Position numbers and translations under genes: made by a program. 64,000 bases of DNA from Hanleya hanleyi (lineage: Eukaryota > Mollusca > Polyplacophora > Lepidopleurida > Hanleyidae): the NCBI GenBank assembly GCA_036873755.1, contig JAVTVY010020333.1:1-64000 (forward strand). Direction: 5' to 3'. Within the stretch, counting starts at the first letter, position 1. Each line of letters begins with the position of its first letter. This document shows, piece after piece, positions 1-9,689 of this stretch. Under the pieces are notes generated by a model that saw only the letters and a program-made list of their open reading frames with translations, did no database searches and was not told the DNA's origin.

Positions 1-1473
1 AGGCACATCCTGCGACTGCAGGGGCTGCGACTCGGGCTCCGACTCGCGCTCCGACTTCGACTCGGACTCTTCATCGTCACTAAACGCTACACCCGGTATA
101 GGAATCCGATCGTCCAGCTGGTCCAGTACGTCCTGGAACTTGGACACCAACAATTCCGTACTAGCCGCACTGACTTCTTCTAAATACGCCATCATGCGGG
201 TGATCAACTCATGGGAATCCCCAGTGGACACGAAACACACCGGTGCAGCGTCATAGCCAGGTACGTTGCTCGAAATACTCACACTCAGAGGAATATGGCG
301 CTGCGTCCACTGCGTTTTCGCTGAAAACATGTCCATGGGCTCCAACAGGGCCTCAAAATCGTAACACGCCCGGTAGGGAAAATAACGGTCCGCCTCCGGT
401 ATGAGGAGACCCTCATCGGCCAATTCCTCGAAAATAGTAGGCGTATTATGATACACACCACCCGGATATACTCGCTTGACACTGTTGTCACAAATCTTCT
501 CGTGTCGATGTAGGTGGTAAGACGCTTTGAACACCCGATGGCATTGGGCACAACTGTAAGACTGAGCGTACTGGCTCATATTGTAGATCAGCGAAAAATG
601 ACTGACGCCATTGTCGTCGAACACATTGACTTTCATTGTAGAAGCATACCGTTCTGTTGAACGACGAACCAATTCAGCCACAAATGTATCCTCCTCGCAT
701 CGTAATCGGTATACAAAGATATTGAGGTTGAACAGTGTTTCCACGTCATCCAAATTCTTGAACGGAACTCCACGGAAGTGCCGCTCATCCAAGTCTTGCT
801 GCTGTAAATACTGTTGCCAATAGTCATTGGCCACTCTGTCACAAGGCCGGGGATCACACTCGTCCACATGCACGGCCAAACACCGAAACAGACATTTCCG
901 GTCTTTGTAGGGCCCATGTGCCCCTGCTGTTAATGCATACAGGCCTTTTCGATGAAGCTGCCAAGGGGGTAGTAGTACAGGAGCACCGATAGGATGATCT
1001 CTCATTTTTGTGACGAAAAATGTGACGTTGGTCACCATTTCCACAAGCCATTGGGTATTGGGGCGTTGCAACCGGGCCCATTCCAATGGATCCAACGTAG
1101 TGAGTTGGTCGATGAGTGGCTCCAGAGAAATCGCATCCGTCACCGTGAACGGCTGATCAAACACATAGGTATTATTGCTGGGATAATAATACCGCACCTG
1201 GTCCGTCTCCTTGTGCCGTAAAATGTACCCGAATGTCATATTCAACTTGAACGCTGTCACCTGATCTGTGAAAATGTTCTCGGCATAGGTAGACAGATAC
1301 GTGAGGTCCTGCAGTCGAAAGTTATACAAGTCCAATAGACGACGGTCACGGTGAAAACAATGGCGTATGGTAGCCCAGTGACGTCGATAAATGTCCCTGA
1401 CACGCTCGTCTTCAGGCAAGACTTCAACCGGAGGTGCTGCTGGGTCCAAGGGAAAATCTTCTCCACGTCTCAT
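1..1473 (-). CDS. Polinton/adintovirus-like family-B DNA polymerase, N-terminal part, cut by window edge
   Basis: From the ATG at 1473-1471 the frame stays open for 491 codons to the left edge, so the gene continues outside the window. Three regions are visible. Around residues 191-198 the DRKCLFRC stretch, with VSHFSL at about 290-295, looks like the Cys and His ends of an OTU-type cysteine-protease fold. Residues 308-328 form a C2HC zinc finger (C308, C311, H324, C328). Residues 371-375 read YDFEA, which fits exonuclease motif I (DxE) of protein-primed family-B polymerases. The polymerase palm motifs would lie beyond the edge. The role would be replication of a virus-like element of the Polinton/Maverick/adintovirus group. 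The family call rests on motif order and pattern recognition; the OTU reading is inference. The lack of stops contrasts with the broken viral genes at 52-53 kb and suggests a young insertion or a different element. Confidence 0.75.
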   Translation of the reverse strand, partial: MRRGEDFPLDPAAPPVEVLPEDERVRDIYRRHWATIRHCFHRDRRLLDLYNFRLQDLTYLSTYAENIFTDQVTAFKLNMTFGYILRHKETDQVRYYYPSNNTYVFDQPFTVTDAISLEPLIDQLTTLDPLEWARLQRPNTQWLVEMVTNVTFFVTKMRDHPIGAPVLLPPWQLHRKGLYALTAGAHGPYKDRKCLFRCLAVHVDECDPRPCDRVANDYWQQYLQQQDLDERHFRGVPFKNLDDVETLFNLNIFVYRLRCEEDTFVAELVRRSTERYASTMKVNVFDDNGVSHFSLIYNMSQYAQSYSCAQCHRVFKASYHLHRHEKICDNSVKRVYPGGVYHNTPTIFEELADEGLLIPEADRYFPYRACYDFEALLEPMDMFSAKTQWTQRHIPLSVSISSNVPGYDAAPVCFVSTGDSHELITRMMAYLEEVSAASTELLVSKFQDVLDQLDDRIPIPGVAFSDDEESESKSERESEPESQPLQSQDVP

Positions 1474-1496
1474 GCTTTCGTCTCATACAAGCGGGT

Positions 1497-1521
1497 AGGC
1501 AGGCTAGAGGCAGGCAGGCTA

Positions 1522-1553
<32 letters not shown>

Positions 1554-1556
1554 CTG
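1497..1556. repeat. GGCA-rich minisatellite in the polymerase leader
   Basis: Short repeats of AGGCAGGCTAG change into a run of GGCA units just upstream of the polymerase ATG. They would lie in its 5' leader or proximal promoter. No coding role is supported. Confidence 0.85.
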
Positions 1557-1640
1557 GTCAGGTCAGGTAAATCAGGCAAGTAGTGCAATGAATACACCCC
1601 ACCGCTAAAAATCGCCTTCTTTTATACGTTTTTCTACAGT

Positions 1641-1850
1641 CCGCCATTTTGACCACCCCACCCCACAGCCGCCATTTTGACCACCCCACCCCACAGCCGC
1701 CATTTTGACCACCCCACCCCACAGCCGCCATTTTGACCACCCCACCCCACAGCCGCCATTTTGACCACCCCACCCCACAGCCGCCATTTTGACCACCCCA
1801 CCCCACAGCCGCCATTTTGACCAGCCCACCCCGCAGCCGCCATACTTGAC
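1641..1850. repeat. 28-bp tandem repeat, seven copies, each with a YY1-like site
   Basis: Repeat starts fall at 1641, 1669, 1697, 1725, 1753, 1781 and 1809, an exact 28-bp period. A degenerate eighth copy starts at 1837. The first six full copies are nearly identical and the seventh has two changes. Each holds GCCGCCATTTTG, the known consensus type of the YY1 factor, followed by a C-rich ACCACCCCACCCC segment. The array sits about 170 bp upstream of the polymerase ATG, so a promoter or enhancer role is plausible. Reading frames through it come from the repeat and are not genes. Confidence 0.9.
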
Positions 1851-1871
1851 CTCTCTCAAAATACTCGCTTC

Positions 1872-1925
1872 TGATTGGCTGTCGCTGTGACGTCACAGAG
1901 GTCATATGCAAATTTTTGAGGTCAA
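1872..1925. promoter_or_regulatory. CCAAT / CRE / octamer cluster upstream of the viral polymerase
   Basis: Three classical animal promoter words lie within 45 bp: an inverted CCAAT box (GATTGG, 1873-1878), a perfect CRE (TGACGTCA, 1888-1895) and an octamer (ATGCAAAT, 1906-1913). A very similar CRE-to-ATATGCAA block recurs at 51,223-51,256, upstream of the other viral gene cluster. Function is inferred from the motifs. Confidence 0.55.
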
Positions 1926-2988
1926 TGTGCGCCCAAATGCACTTTACCTACTACTAATATGTCACACCGTAACTTAAACAAGGATAAATGATACTGGGAA
2001 TATGAACTGGAATTAATATACTGCAAAACAATTTTAACATCGCGTTGTCTTTGTTTAATAATCACTATTGCTTATTTTGTTTACAAGCTCAAGACGTCAT
2101 GTACCACCCACGGGTGATTTCTTGGTAATTAAATAATGTAATTTGGCCGAATTAAGATTTGATATTAAGGTTATTGCATGAACAACACTTTTACACGATA
2201 ACATTTTTATCGGTAGCTCCTGAGTCGTGAGTTGGATTCTCATCCGTGCCCGTATTTTCTGGTCCGTTATTTCACAATGTGTTGCCCTTCATATCTTATT
2301 TCGCATCCTCGAGAGCCAGTATATCAATCGATCGTTCGGAAATTAGAATTTACCTGGACCTGTGAAGAGGCTCATTTCTCGGACTAATTAAGGCTTTCTT
2401 TTTGTGAAGAGAAAGTTCTTCAATTGATTGACAAACAGTTTGCATATATAAAGATAACTACTAGATAAAACGAACGAAGAATTTATTATTACAAGTAGTT
2501 ACCAGATAGATAGCCAGCTACAGCTCAAAATAGATTCATTGCGAAATCCCATTTGAGATAACGAACTGCGACGTCAAACCATTAATCACTCTTGATAATC
2601 CGTTTCCTGCGATAGGATTAACACAGGAACTTAGTCCTGTATCAGCTACACTGTGAGATTATTAGTCCTTGTGACATTTGTAAAGCAATCATTAGATCAT
2701 TTGTTACAATCGATATGATTGTCGGATACTATTGTTTTGTCTTAATGCCCCTCATTCTCATGGCATCAGATTGTATATCCCCTATGTCATACTGCGGACT
2801 CGATTTCTGGCACACGAATTGCAGGCGGTGTCTGCTTCGATTAATTGATGGGCCAATGTATCTTTGGTCAGGTATAGGGATGTTAACTTTTAATTACACG
2901 AGAATATACTCTCATGCACTAATCCTAACTCTCATCATAATATGCACTACAAATTTGCCGTTTTCAGTATAGTAGAATAGAAATAATT
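1926..2988. other. Non-coding stretch with a dispersed repeat
   Basis: No convincing gene is seen. About 2437-2760 resembles sequence at 5790-5935, 14,870-15,110, 26,270-26,366 and 27,356-27,500. All share a word like TGCGATAGGATTAACAC and a following ATTATT-rich part, so it is a dispersed repeat family. The rest is AT-rich with no feature I can name. Confidence 0.5.
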
Positions 2989-3181
2989 GCTTGTTTACTG
3001 CGATAAAACAAGTAAGATAGATGGCGATGCAATAGGAGTCAAAGTCAAAGTTTGGTCACGAAGGTCGTGCAATAGGATGTCTCCACGTTTGATCACTCAG
3101 GCGTGCAGACTTCGTGACCAAACTTAGACGCATCCTATTGCATCGCGATCTATCCTACTTGTTTTGCCACAGTAAACTTGT
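2989..3181. mobile_element. Small foldback (MITE-like) element
   Basis: Two arms of about 80 bp are imperfect reverse complements. The left arm starts TTTACTGCGATAAAACAAG and the right arm ends in its counterpart CTTGTTTTGCCACAGTAAA. The insertion is bounded by CTTG on both sides, a possible 4-bp target duplication. A DNA-only hairpin element is the simplest reading; no transposase is encoded. Confidence 0.65.
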
Positions 3182-3213
3182 TTCACCGTAGTAAACAAGT
3201 AAACTGCCCTAAT

Positions 3214-3312
3214 AAATGGTGATGGACTGAACTCGTTCCATTTGTCATCACCAATAAATGGTGACAATCGGGTTCGATCACCAATGAATGGTGACGGCGA
3301 TCACCACTTTCC
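3214..3312. repeat. Cluster of TCACC...GGTGA short hairpins (left)
   Basis: Several palindromes of the form TCACCAATAAATGGTGA, with small variations, lie within 100 bp. A similar cluster is present at 6388-6560. The two clusters flank the + strand homeobox pseudogene. Confidence 0.7.
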
Positions 3313-3384
3313 GACTATGTTGATAGCACAAAGCCCGCCGCTGTTTACCAAAATGGTAGAAATATCAAATTGATCTATTGTCTT

Positions 3385-3475
3385 GCTTCCAACCTAATAA
3401 CTCAAATTAAGCACTCGTCAGATCCGACATTCAAAGGGAAGCCGTCAGCCATAAAGAAATTCCACATCTATCAAC
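3385..3475. repeat. Left arm of an inverted repeat flanking the homeobox pseudogene
   Basis: This stretch, containing TTGTCTTGCTT, CAGATCCG and CCATAAAGAAATTCCA, is the reverse complement, with substitutions, of about 6243-6320. The right-hand sequence also resembles the tail of the RT element ending near 27,356 (ATTATGGACG followed by GATGACGG), so both arms may be retroelement tails in opposite orientation. Confidence 0.6.
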
Positions 3476-3861
3476 CATGATTTAGTTAAAATTGCTTAAC
3501 GGGCGACAACATGGCTTTTGGACTTCAATGCCACAAAACAGTGTCCCTTTTATTCTTTCTATGACATTTTCCAAATTTCTTTCGATTACGCTCGAAAATA
3601 CAATATTTTTATGTCGTCGCTAAATCTCAAACATCTTGGAAACATTCAACAACAGTCTTGAATTGATGACGTTCGCTTTGAGTCTATTTGAATTGATCAT
3701 TATTGATTTGAAACGTGAGAGAATTAACTCGTTCTGACTTGACAGTTCATAAAATATTATAAATATCCGGTAAATGTAAATCCATCATTACCTCATCTGC
3801 ATTAATTTGATGATCATATTTCGTACTAGAATAACTCATATTCCTAATATTGTTGACTAAG

Positions 3862-5617
3862 ATGAAAATGATAAGAGATTCCCAAGGAGCAACAGGACAA
3901 GGAAACGGTATTCAACTGGTAAGTAGAACTTTATATTGCTCAACATTTTGATGAATTTGTGAAATCATTGTAGTACATGTATTCAATTATAGTAGATGTA
4001 TTCAATGTATTATCAGATGAACTGCATGTATTATATTATTTGCAGACAAATGACACCCATTGCGACCAACGGTACATTTCCCCAACATTCCACAGTATTG
4101 AAACCATGGCGCCGGTGGAATCAAGACGTGAAAACAACGAACCGTCAAATTGTACACACCAAAGCTATTTACCATACCCGACACAGCACCCACACCAGAC
4201 ACAATATCCGTTGCAGGCACAGTACCCATCCCAAGGAAAGTACCCATTCCAGACACAGCACCCGTCCCCAGGACAGTACTCTTTCCAACTTAAGACACAT
4301 ATCCTGTCCTATTCATTCCAGAAATTGGTTTCTTCCTACAACTGAGGATCAGGGTCCGCAGGATAACCAGACATCCCAACTTCACCCTATCTCGACTCTG
4401 GGAATGAGATAGAAGGAAAGACGATATAACTAAAGGCGACATAACGAGTTAAAACATTTTTGTGTTTAATGTAAGTGTTGTTTCAATAATGAAATGGTAT
4501 TCAGTCCTTGATATAGATGAGCCATAGTAAATCACCTCGTTGTGAACCTCCAGCATTTACTAGGCTACTTAACATTTCTTACAATAAAGATACCTATTCA
4601 TGGTTCATCAACACATTATTATATTTAACCTGCTTTTCAAAATTAACATATATATATTAATAATTTCAGAAGAATTAATTGATGTAGTCAGCAACAAGTC
4701 ACCGAGCCAAACTGATGTAACAGTGGCTACCCCTGTCAGAAAAACGACAATAGTGGCTCACCTATTACCATCAGTCCAGACACACGATCAATATCATCAC
4801 TCGACAATACCAGTGGCTACCAGTCATCCAACAACAGCAACTGTGAATCCTATAGAATCTTCCGTTTGTTCAAAGTTCGGTAACACCGGAGGATTTCAGC
4901 CTTCCGGTGACAGTGGCTCCCCCTACTATATGCCAACTAACATTACCACTACTGGTGGTTCCAACTACGATGAGCAGTCGTTACCACGTCAGTCACAACT
5001 AATTCCTATCCCACCCAGGCCTAAGTCTCCAGAGTCAAAAACAAAATCCTCGGCACTTGCAATAAAGAAGAAATCCAGAACAAACTACACGGTTGATCAG
5101 TTTTCAACGAAAACGCCTACCCGGACTGTGACAAGATGGAGGAACTCTCTCTCCAACTAGGCGTCGCCGAACAAAAAGTTATGGTAAGTAATATGATATG
5201 TCGAAATAGTGCAGGTTAATGCCAGTATATTATCAAGATAATAATTCAAACATGAAGCCTTCGTTCTCATTAACAATGATTAAGACTCGGTGTCGAAAGC
5301 ATAACATGGATTTTGACTCTCCTTCTTCGTTGTATATCGGGTATGGTTTCAGAACAGGATAGCCCGATGGAGGAAGAACGATCGGCACATGTCTGTGAAA
5401 CCCAACTCAACATCTATGTCCAATGCCGGCTTTAACACCTCAACCCCAATGTATCCCGCCTTTTTGACACCAAACACAACCGGTCACGTGACGGGTGCTA
5501 GAGAATACAAAACATCAACCATTTCCCATGATGCCACAATCTTCTTCCATGATGACGTCGGTTCCGGTCTCGCCATTCTTTAGACAACCTCCATCTACTT
5601 TGATGTATCCTATGTAA
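3862..5617 (+). pseudogene. PRD-like homeobox pseudogene (copy A), four decayed exons
   Basis: It aligns exon by exon with the intact gene at 23,104-25,000. Exon 1 (3862-3918) keeps its start and a good GTAAGT donor. Exon 2 (4046-4415) keeps the Tyr/Pro/Gln-rich repeats but carries frameshifts near 4325 and 4400, and its donor GT has become GA. Exon 3 (4670-5183) reaches KKKSRTNY of the homeodomain. It then lacks a net 19 bp of helix 1, which shifts the frame to a stop at 5158-5160. Exon 4 (5341-5617) has lost its acceptor AG (now GG), encodes WFQNRI with R53 replaced by Ile, and is frameshifted again. Opposite orientation and high divergence mark it as the oldest recognisable copy with all four exons. 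Confidence 0.85.
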
Positions 5618-6387
5618 TTTATATTCTTGCTATATAGTGCTACCTCTATTTCTGTGTGATCTCATTAAGAAATATAATTATGAGTTGAATAATTGTTTTG
5701 ATGAACAGTTGTGTATGTTTTGACTGAGAATGTAACTACTAACAAGGAAACTGTAAACATCATGTGCTTGAAGGTTGAGTGTGCGTAATTTAATATTAAT
5801 TAACAAATAGATATCCAGGAATATCTCACAACAGATAAATTGCGAAATATCACTTGAGATAAAGAACTACAAATTTTAATCATTACTTATTCTTGATTGT
5901 CCATTTCCTGCGACAGAATTAACACGACCTCATCGCAGAAGACTTCGGCGTACTCCAGTCAAGGTCTTACGAAGCGCTTGCACATAATTTTAGGAGATTT
6001 TCAGATTTATATTTTAGACATTATTTTGCTCCTTATATTAATTATGAGATTTTCCACATGATCATGCCAACTGCCTTTGCTGTTGAATATTATGCCAAGA
6101 TGTTTGTGATTTAGAGATGGCTTAAGGATTGAAGTTTCCTACGTAAGTGTGAAGGAATGTGTGAAAACCTCCAACCGACACTGTTTTTTGTGGAATTAAG
6201 TCCACAATATGAGCTCGCCCAATGTAAAATTATATTTATATTATGGACGATGGTTATGGAATTTCTTTATGGATGACGGTTATCCTTTGAACGCCGGATC
6301 TGAGTGATTAGTCTACAAGCAAGACAATGGTTCCGCTTGTTATTTCTGCCATACAGGATTTTTATAAAATTTTTATATGGTCTTGTC
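5618..6387. other. Pseudogene 3' flank with dispersed repeat and retroelement-like tail
   Basis: The first part is the decayed 3' flank of the homeobox pseudogene. About 5790-5935 is the dispersed repeat described at 2437-2760. About 6243-6320 is the right arm of the inverted repeat whose left arm is 3385-3475. No gene is seen. Confidence 0.55.
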
Positions 6388-6560
6388 ATCACCAATAAAT
6401 GGTGAGCAGCAATGCGTAGACTTCCTGTCATCTCCATTTATTTGTGTCTTGTCTGGGCCTTGCCGTCACCAATAAAAGATGGCCATCAATATTTATTGGC
6501 GATGATTGTATACGGCGAGGGTGGTAACTAAGCACCACTAATTGGCGAGGCTGTCATCAC
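6388..6560. repeat. Cluster of TCACC...GGTGA short hairpins (right)
   Basis: It contains TCACCAATAAATGGTGA, TCACCAATAAAAGATGGCC and TCACCTTTTTTGGTGA within 170 bp. It is the mirror partner of the cluster at 3214-3312. Confidence 0.7.
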
Positions 6561-7225
6561 CTTTTTTGGTGAGAGCTTTCGACATTTTTGTGAAAGTGAA
6601 CCATAACTAGGATGGTATAGGGCCTTGTCAGGTTGAAAACTGCACGAATACTGGTTGTGATATATGCAAGTCGTTCACTCTCTGGAAATGACCATAGGGC
6701 CTACCACCCGTATTATGCTACATAGATTTAGACACCAGGATCAATCTTCATATCGTGAGTTCATGTCGGTGTTTAGCCTGGTTTGATCCATCTCTGTGGA
6801 CATACATACACAGAGTAGGTATTTGTTGTTCAGCACGCGCTATTGTCCTCTTCAGAGACTGAATACTCATCACCATTATACGAACATTAACTAGACAAAA
6901 TATCAACTAGATTGTACGGATTATCTCTGTTGTGGGGTCATCCATGAAACAGGCTTTAGTAGTTCAAAATATATGATAATGAAAATATATAGATACAGAT
7001 CCATGAAACGCCGGGACAGGTACCATGGTACTAAATTTGGCTTCGGCAGATAATTTCCCATCCAGCATTTTAAAGCTTTTTTTCGTTGCTCTTTGTTACA
7101 CGTCGCTGCCTGAAGGGGACTCTAGGACACAATTGTATAAAGTGATGTCATACTGTATTAAAGCCGAGTACGACAGACACGATCAGAAAAACCCAGACAA
7201 TGGAAATGGGATGAGACCATATCTC

Positions 7226-7229
<4 letters not shown>
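6561..7229. other. Left edge of duplication unit 1, non-coding
   Basis: From about 6885 (ATCAACTAGATTGTACGGATTA) the sequence starts to resemble the units further right (21,240; 30,420; 38,625), which marks the approximate left limit of unit 1. No supported gene is present; the small frame at 7025-7321 runs into a microsatellite. Confidence 0.45.

Positions 7230-7267
<38 letters not shown>
7230..7267. repeat. (CT)n microsatellite
   Basis: About 19 perfect CT units. Confidence 0.97.
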
Positions 7268-7270
<3 letters not shown>

Positions 7271-7299
7271 TGCCTTCATTCACACGGAGTAAGATGGCG

Positions 7300-7421
7300 A
7301 AGTGAGGTCGCGGGGTACTAACGAGATTGCGAAGCGAGCAAGCCAGAGAGCGAGATTGCGAGAGCAGAGTATCGAGATAACCAGGTACGAGATTGCGAGA
7401 ATGCGAGGTAATTATAACGAG

Positions 7422-7467
<46 letters not shown>

Positions 7468-7700
7468 GAGTAGTAGGAGAGCGAGTCTGCGAAGTGATGG
7501 CGCGAGGTTGCAGAGAGAGAGAGAGCAATTTAATTACTCTTGCAGTCTCACTTCCCAATCTCGAGTCTTCGTAATCTCGCTACCTCTTTTCGCAGTCTCG
7601 CTACCTCGTACCGCAATTTCGCTACCTTTTTGCCTCGTTAGCGTGATACTCCGCAGTCTCGTTGCCTCGGCCTCTCAATGCATCACTCCCTCCATTTCTT
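7300..7700. repeat. GCGAGATTGCGA minisatellite with (GA)n core and inverted right half
   Basis: Degenerate units of GAGATTGCGA fill 7320-7415. A (GA)n tract covers 7425-7465. From about 7560 the reverse-complement type CGCAGTCTCGCTACC repeats. With the CT tract at 7230 the region could fold on itself. Open frames here are products of the repeat. Confidence 0.8.
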
Positions 7701-7899
7701 TATTATTCACGGTACATCATATTTTTCCGTATATATATGCATACTCGCCCATAGTTAGATTATGACAATCTAGATGAATGTGCGCTGGTTTGAAAGGCTC
7801 AGGTGGCTAAGCTGCTATCTGATGTATTTCTTTTTTTATATCGGCAATAAGGATTATGGCCTGACATTACAATCGAGGACAAGCTGAGAGGAGGTACCT

Positions 7900-8090
7900 A
7901 AATGATTAGTAAAGTCTGTCCATTTTAATTAATCGTCTACTTTATAACGTGTACGCGTAAATTTTCTTTTTGCAGCGTCTAGAGCAAATTAAATTCTGCA
8001 AAATTAATACCATTATTCCGTGATATAGATCGATAATGTATCACACTTGAAATAACTCATTCTCCTCATATTAAGCTCCATAATCAGGTT
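7900..8090. repeat. Unit 1 segment homologous to 22,400-22,595
   Basis: The stretch containing TTTTAATTAATCGTCTACT and ATCACACTTGAAATAACT matches the 3' flank of the unit 2 and unit 3 genes. The match stops at about 8090, where a private insertion of about 1.2 kb begins. Confidence 0.75.
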
Positions 8091-9308
8091 ATTTTCAACC
8101 GTCGCAGTTCGGTATATCAATATCTGATATTACCACGTGGAAATGCACCTTTAACCCTGTCTCCCCCTATATATTTTCGCTAACTTAAACCCCCCCCCCC
8201 CAATTTCTTTCGGTCATGCTCTACAAGAAAATGTAAAAAAATCCAAGATGGCCGTCATTTTCAAAAAGAGCCTTTTTGGACAATTTTTCGGCCAAAATTT
8301 TCAATTTTTTTATTTTTTTTTTTCTTCGCAAAAGCTGCATGATAAATTAGTAAATAACAATCTGATATGAAATAAAATAGGTTTTACCCACTTTCCCGTA
8401 CAGAAAAGCAAAATTTTTGAAGAAATATGACGAAAACATAACATTTTCAGGTACCCAACATGGCCGCCATTCTAATTTTATCCAAGATCCTCTGCTCAGG
8501 AGGATACGCCAATAGGCTCAAAATGACCCCAATATGATAACCTATAAAGTCACGAAGTTTCAGCTCTACATTTTTTGTCATTCCGAAGAAAGCGCAGAAA
8601 GTTTGGTAGGGGGGGCATCGTTGCCCCCCCCCCCCTCCCCAGGCCTGGTAAGGTTAATGGGGGAAGGGATGGAGGGGGGACGAATTAGGGGCTGTTTTTT
8701 TTGTGTTACTAAGACATATGGGTTCAGTAAAAGGCATAGAAGCGCGTTGAATCAACATTTTGAATTTTTGCGTAATTTTTGAAGAAATAAGACGAAAACA
8801 TCACTTTTCTGGTACCCCCACATGGCCGCCATTTTGAATTTATCCACGATCCTCTGCTAGGGTGGGCATGCAAGTTGACTCAAAATGATCCCAATGTGAT
8901 AAATCAGAAAAGTCACGGAGTTTCAGCTCTCAGTGTTTTGTCGTTCCGAAGATAGGAGGAAAAAAAAAACAGGAGAAGGGGGGGGGGACGAAAAGTAGCC
9001 CACTCCCACCCCCGGCCAGCTAGGGTTAATGAGAAACTGATATTTGAAATATGACACTAATATCTATTCCAATATCTAAAAAACATTGAAGAGTTTACAA
9101 TCAGGGTTTTGCAACAATTAATTTATTTCAAAAAAGGTTTTGCTACTTTCCCAGTGTATTACCTTTGCAAACGTGCTAGCAATTATATTAATTCGTCAGT
9201 AACACGAAAAGATGCGTCAAATAATAAAACTTCATTTCAGGATCGTCCTTTTATAAATTTCGCTAATTTAAAAATCTCTCAGTTCGGCAGAAAGCACAAT
9301 TTTGATCC
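8090..9308. mobile_element. Insertion private to unit 1, with an internal 190-bp direct repeat
   Basis: Units 2 and 3 run straight across this point, so the sequence is an insertion in unit 1. About 8405-8600 and 8772-8960 repeat each other, with shared words GACGAAAACAT, CATGGCCGCCATT and AGTTTCAGCTCT. A diverged relative lies at about 61,400-61,590. It has several C or G homopolymers and no coding capacity I recognise, so it looks like a non-autonomous repeat. Confidence 0.6.
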
Positions 9309-9689
9309 AGGGTGTGGATGAAAACATGACAATAATCATGAAGGTGATCGCCAACGCCTGAAAAACACTCCACAAATACTGAAATGTAGTTTTAAAATGT
9401 GACTTAAAATATTTATCATTTGCTGCTAAATGAAAACATCAAAAATTATAAGCGTTTGGTATTGATCTTGTTTTATTGTAAGATGGTCTACGTACACACC
9501 ACACAAACACCACTCAGCATTCAGGCACATTATATTCACAGATTCTTTACCAATGGTTACCTTCATTCAGATCAAATAGTCACCTTCATTCAAATCATAT
9601 ACACGTACTGCTCATCAAAACAAGTATTCGACCAATTCTTAATGAGATCACACAGAAACAGGGGTAGCACTAGACAGCAAAAATATAAA

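Noticed and set aside
1641..1850. CRISPR-like array of 28-bp repeats
   Set aside because: There are no unique spacers; the repeats are contiguous and the genome is animal.
1558..1911. Overlapping open frames on the - strand with GWGGQNGGCGV-type repeats
   Set aside because: They translate the 28-bp tandem repeat in several frames; there is no domain and the repeat explains the openness.
7302..7574. ORF of alternating Arg-Glu
   Set aside because: It is a translation of the GA microsatellite.
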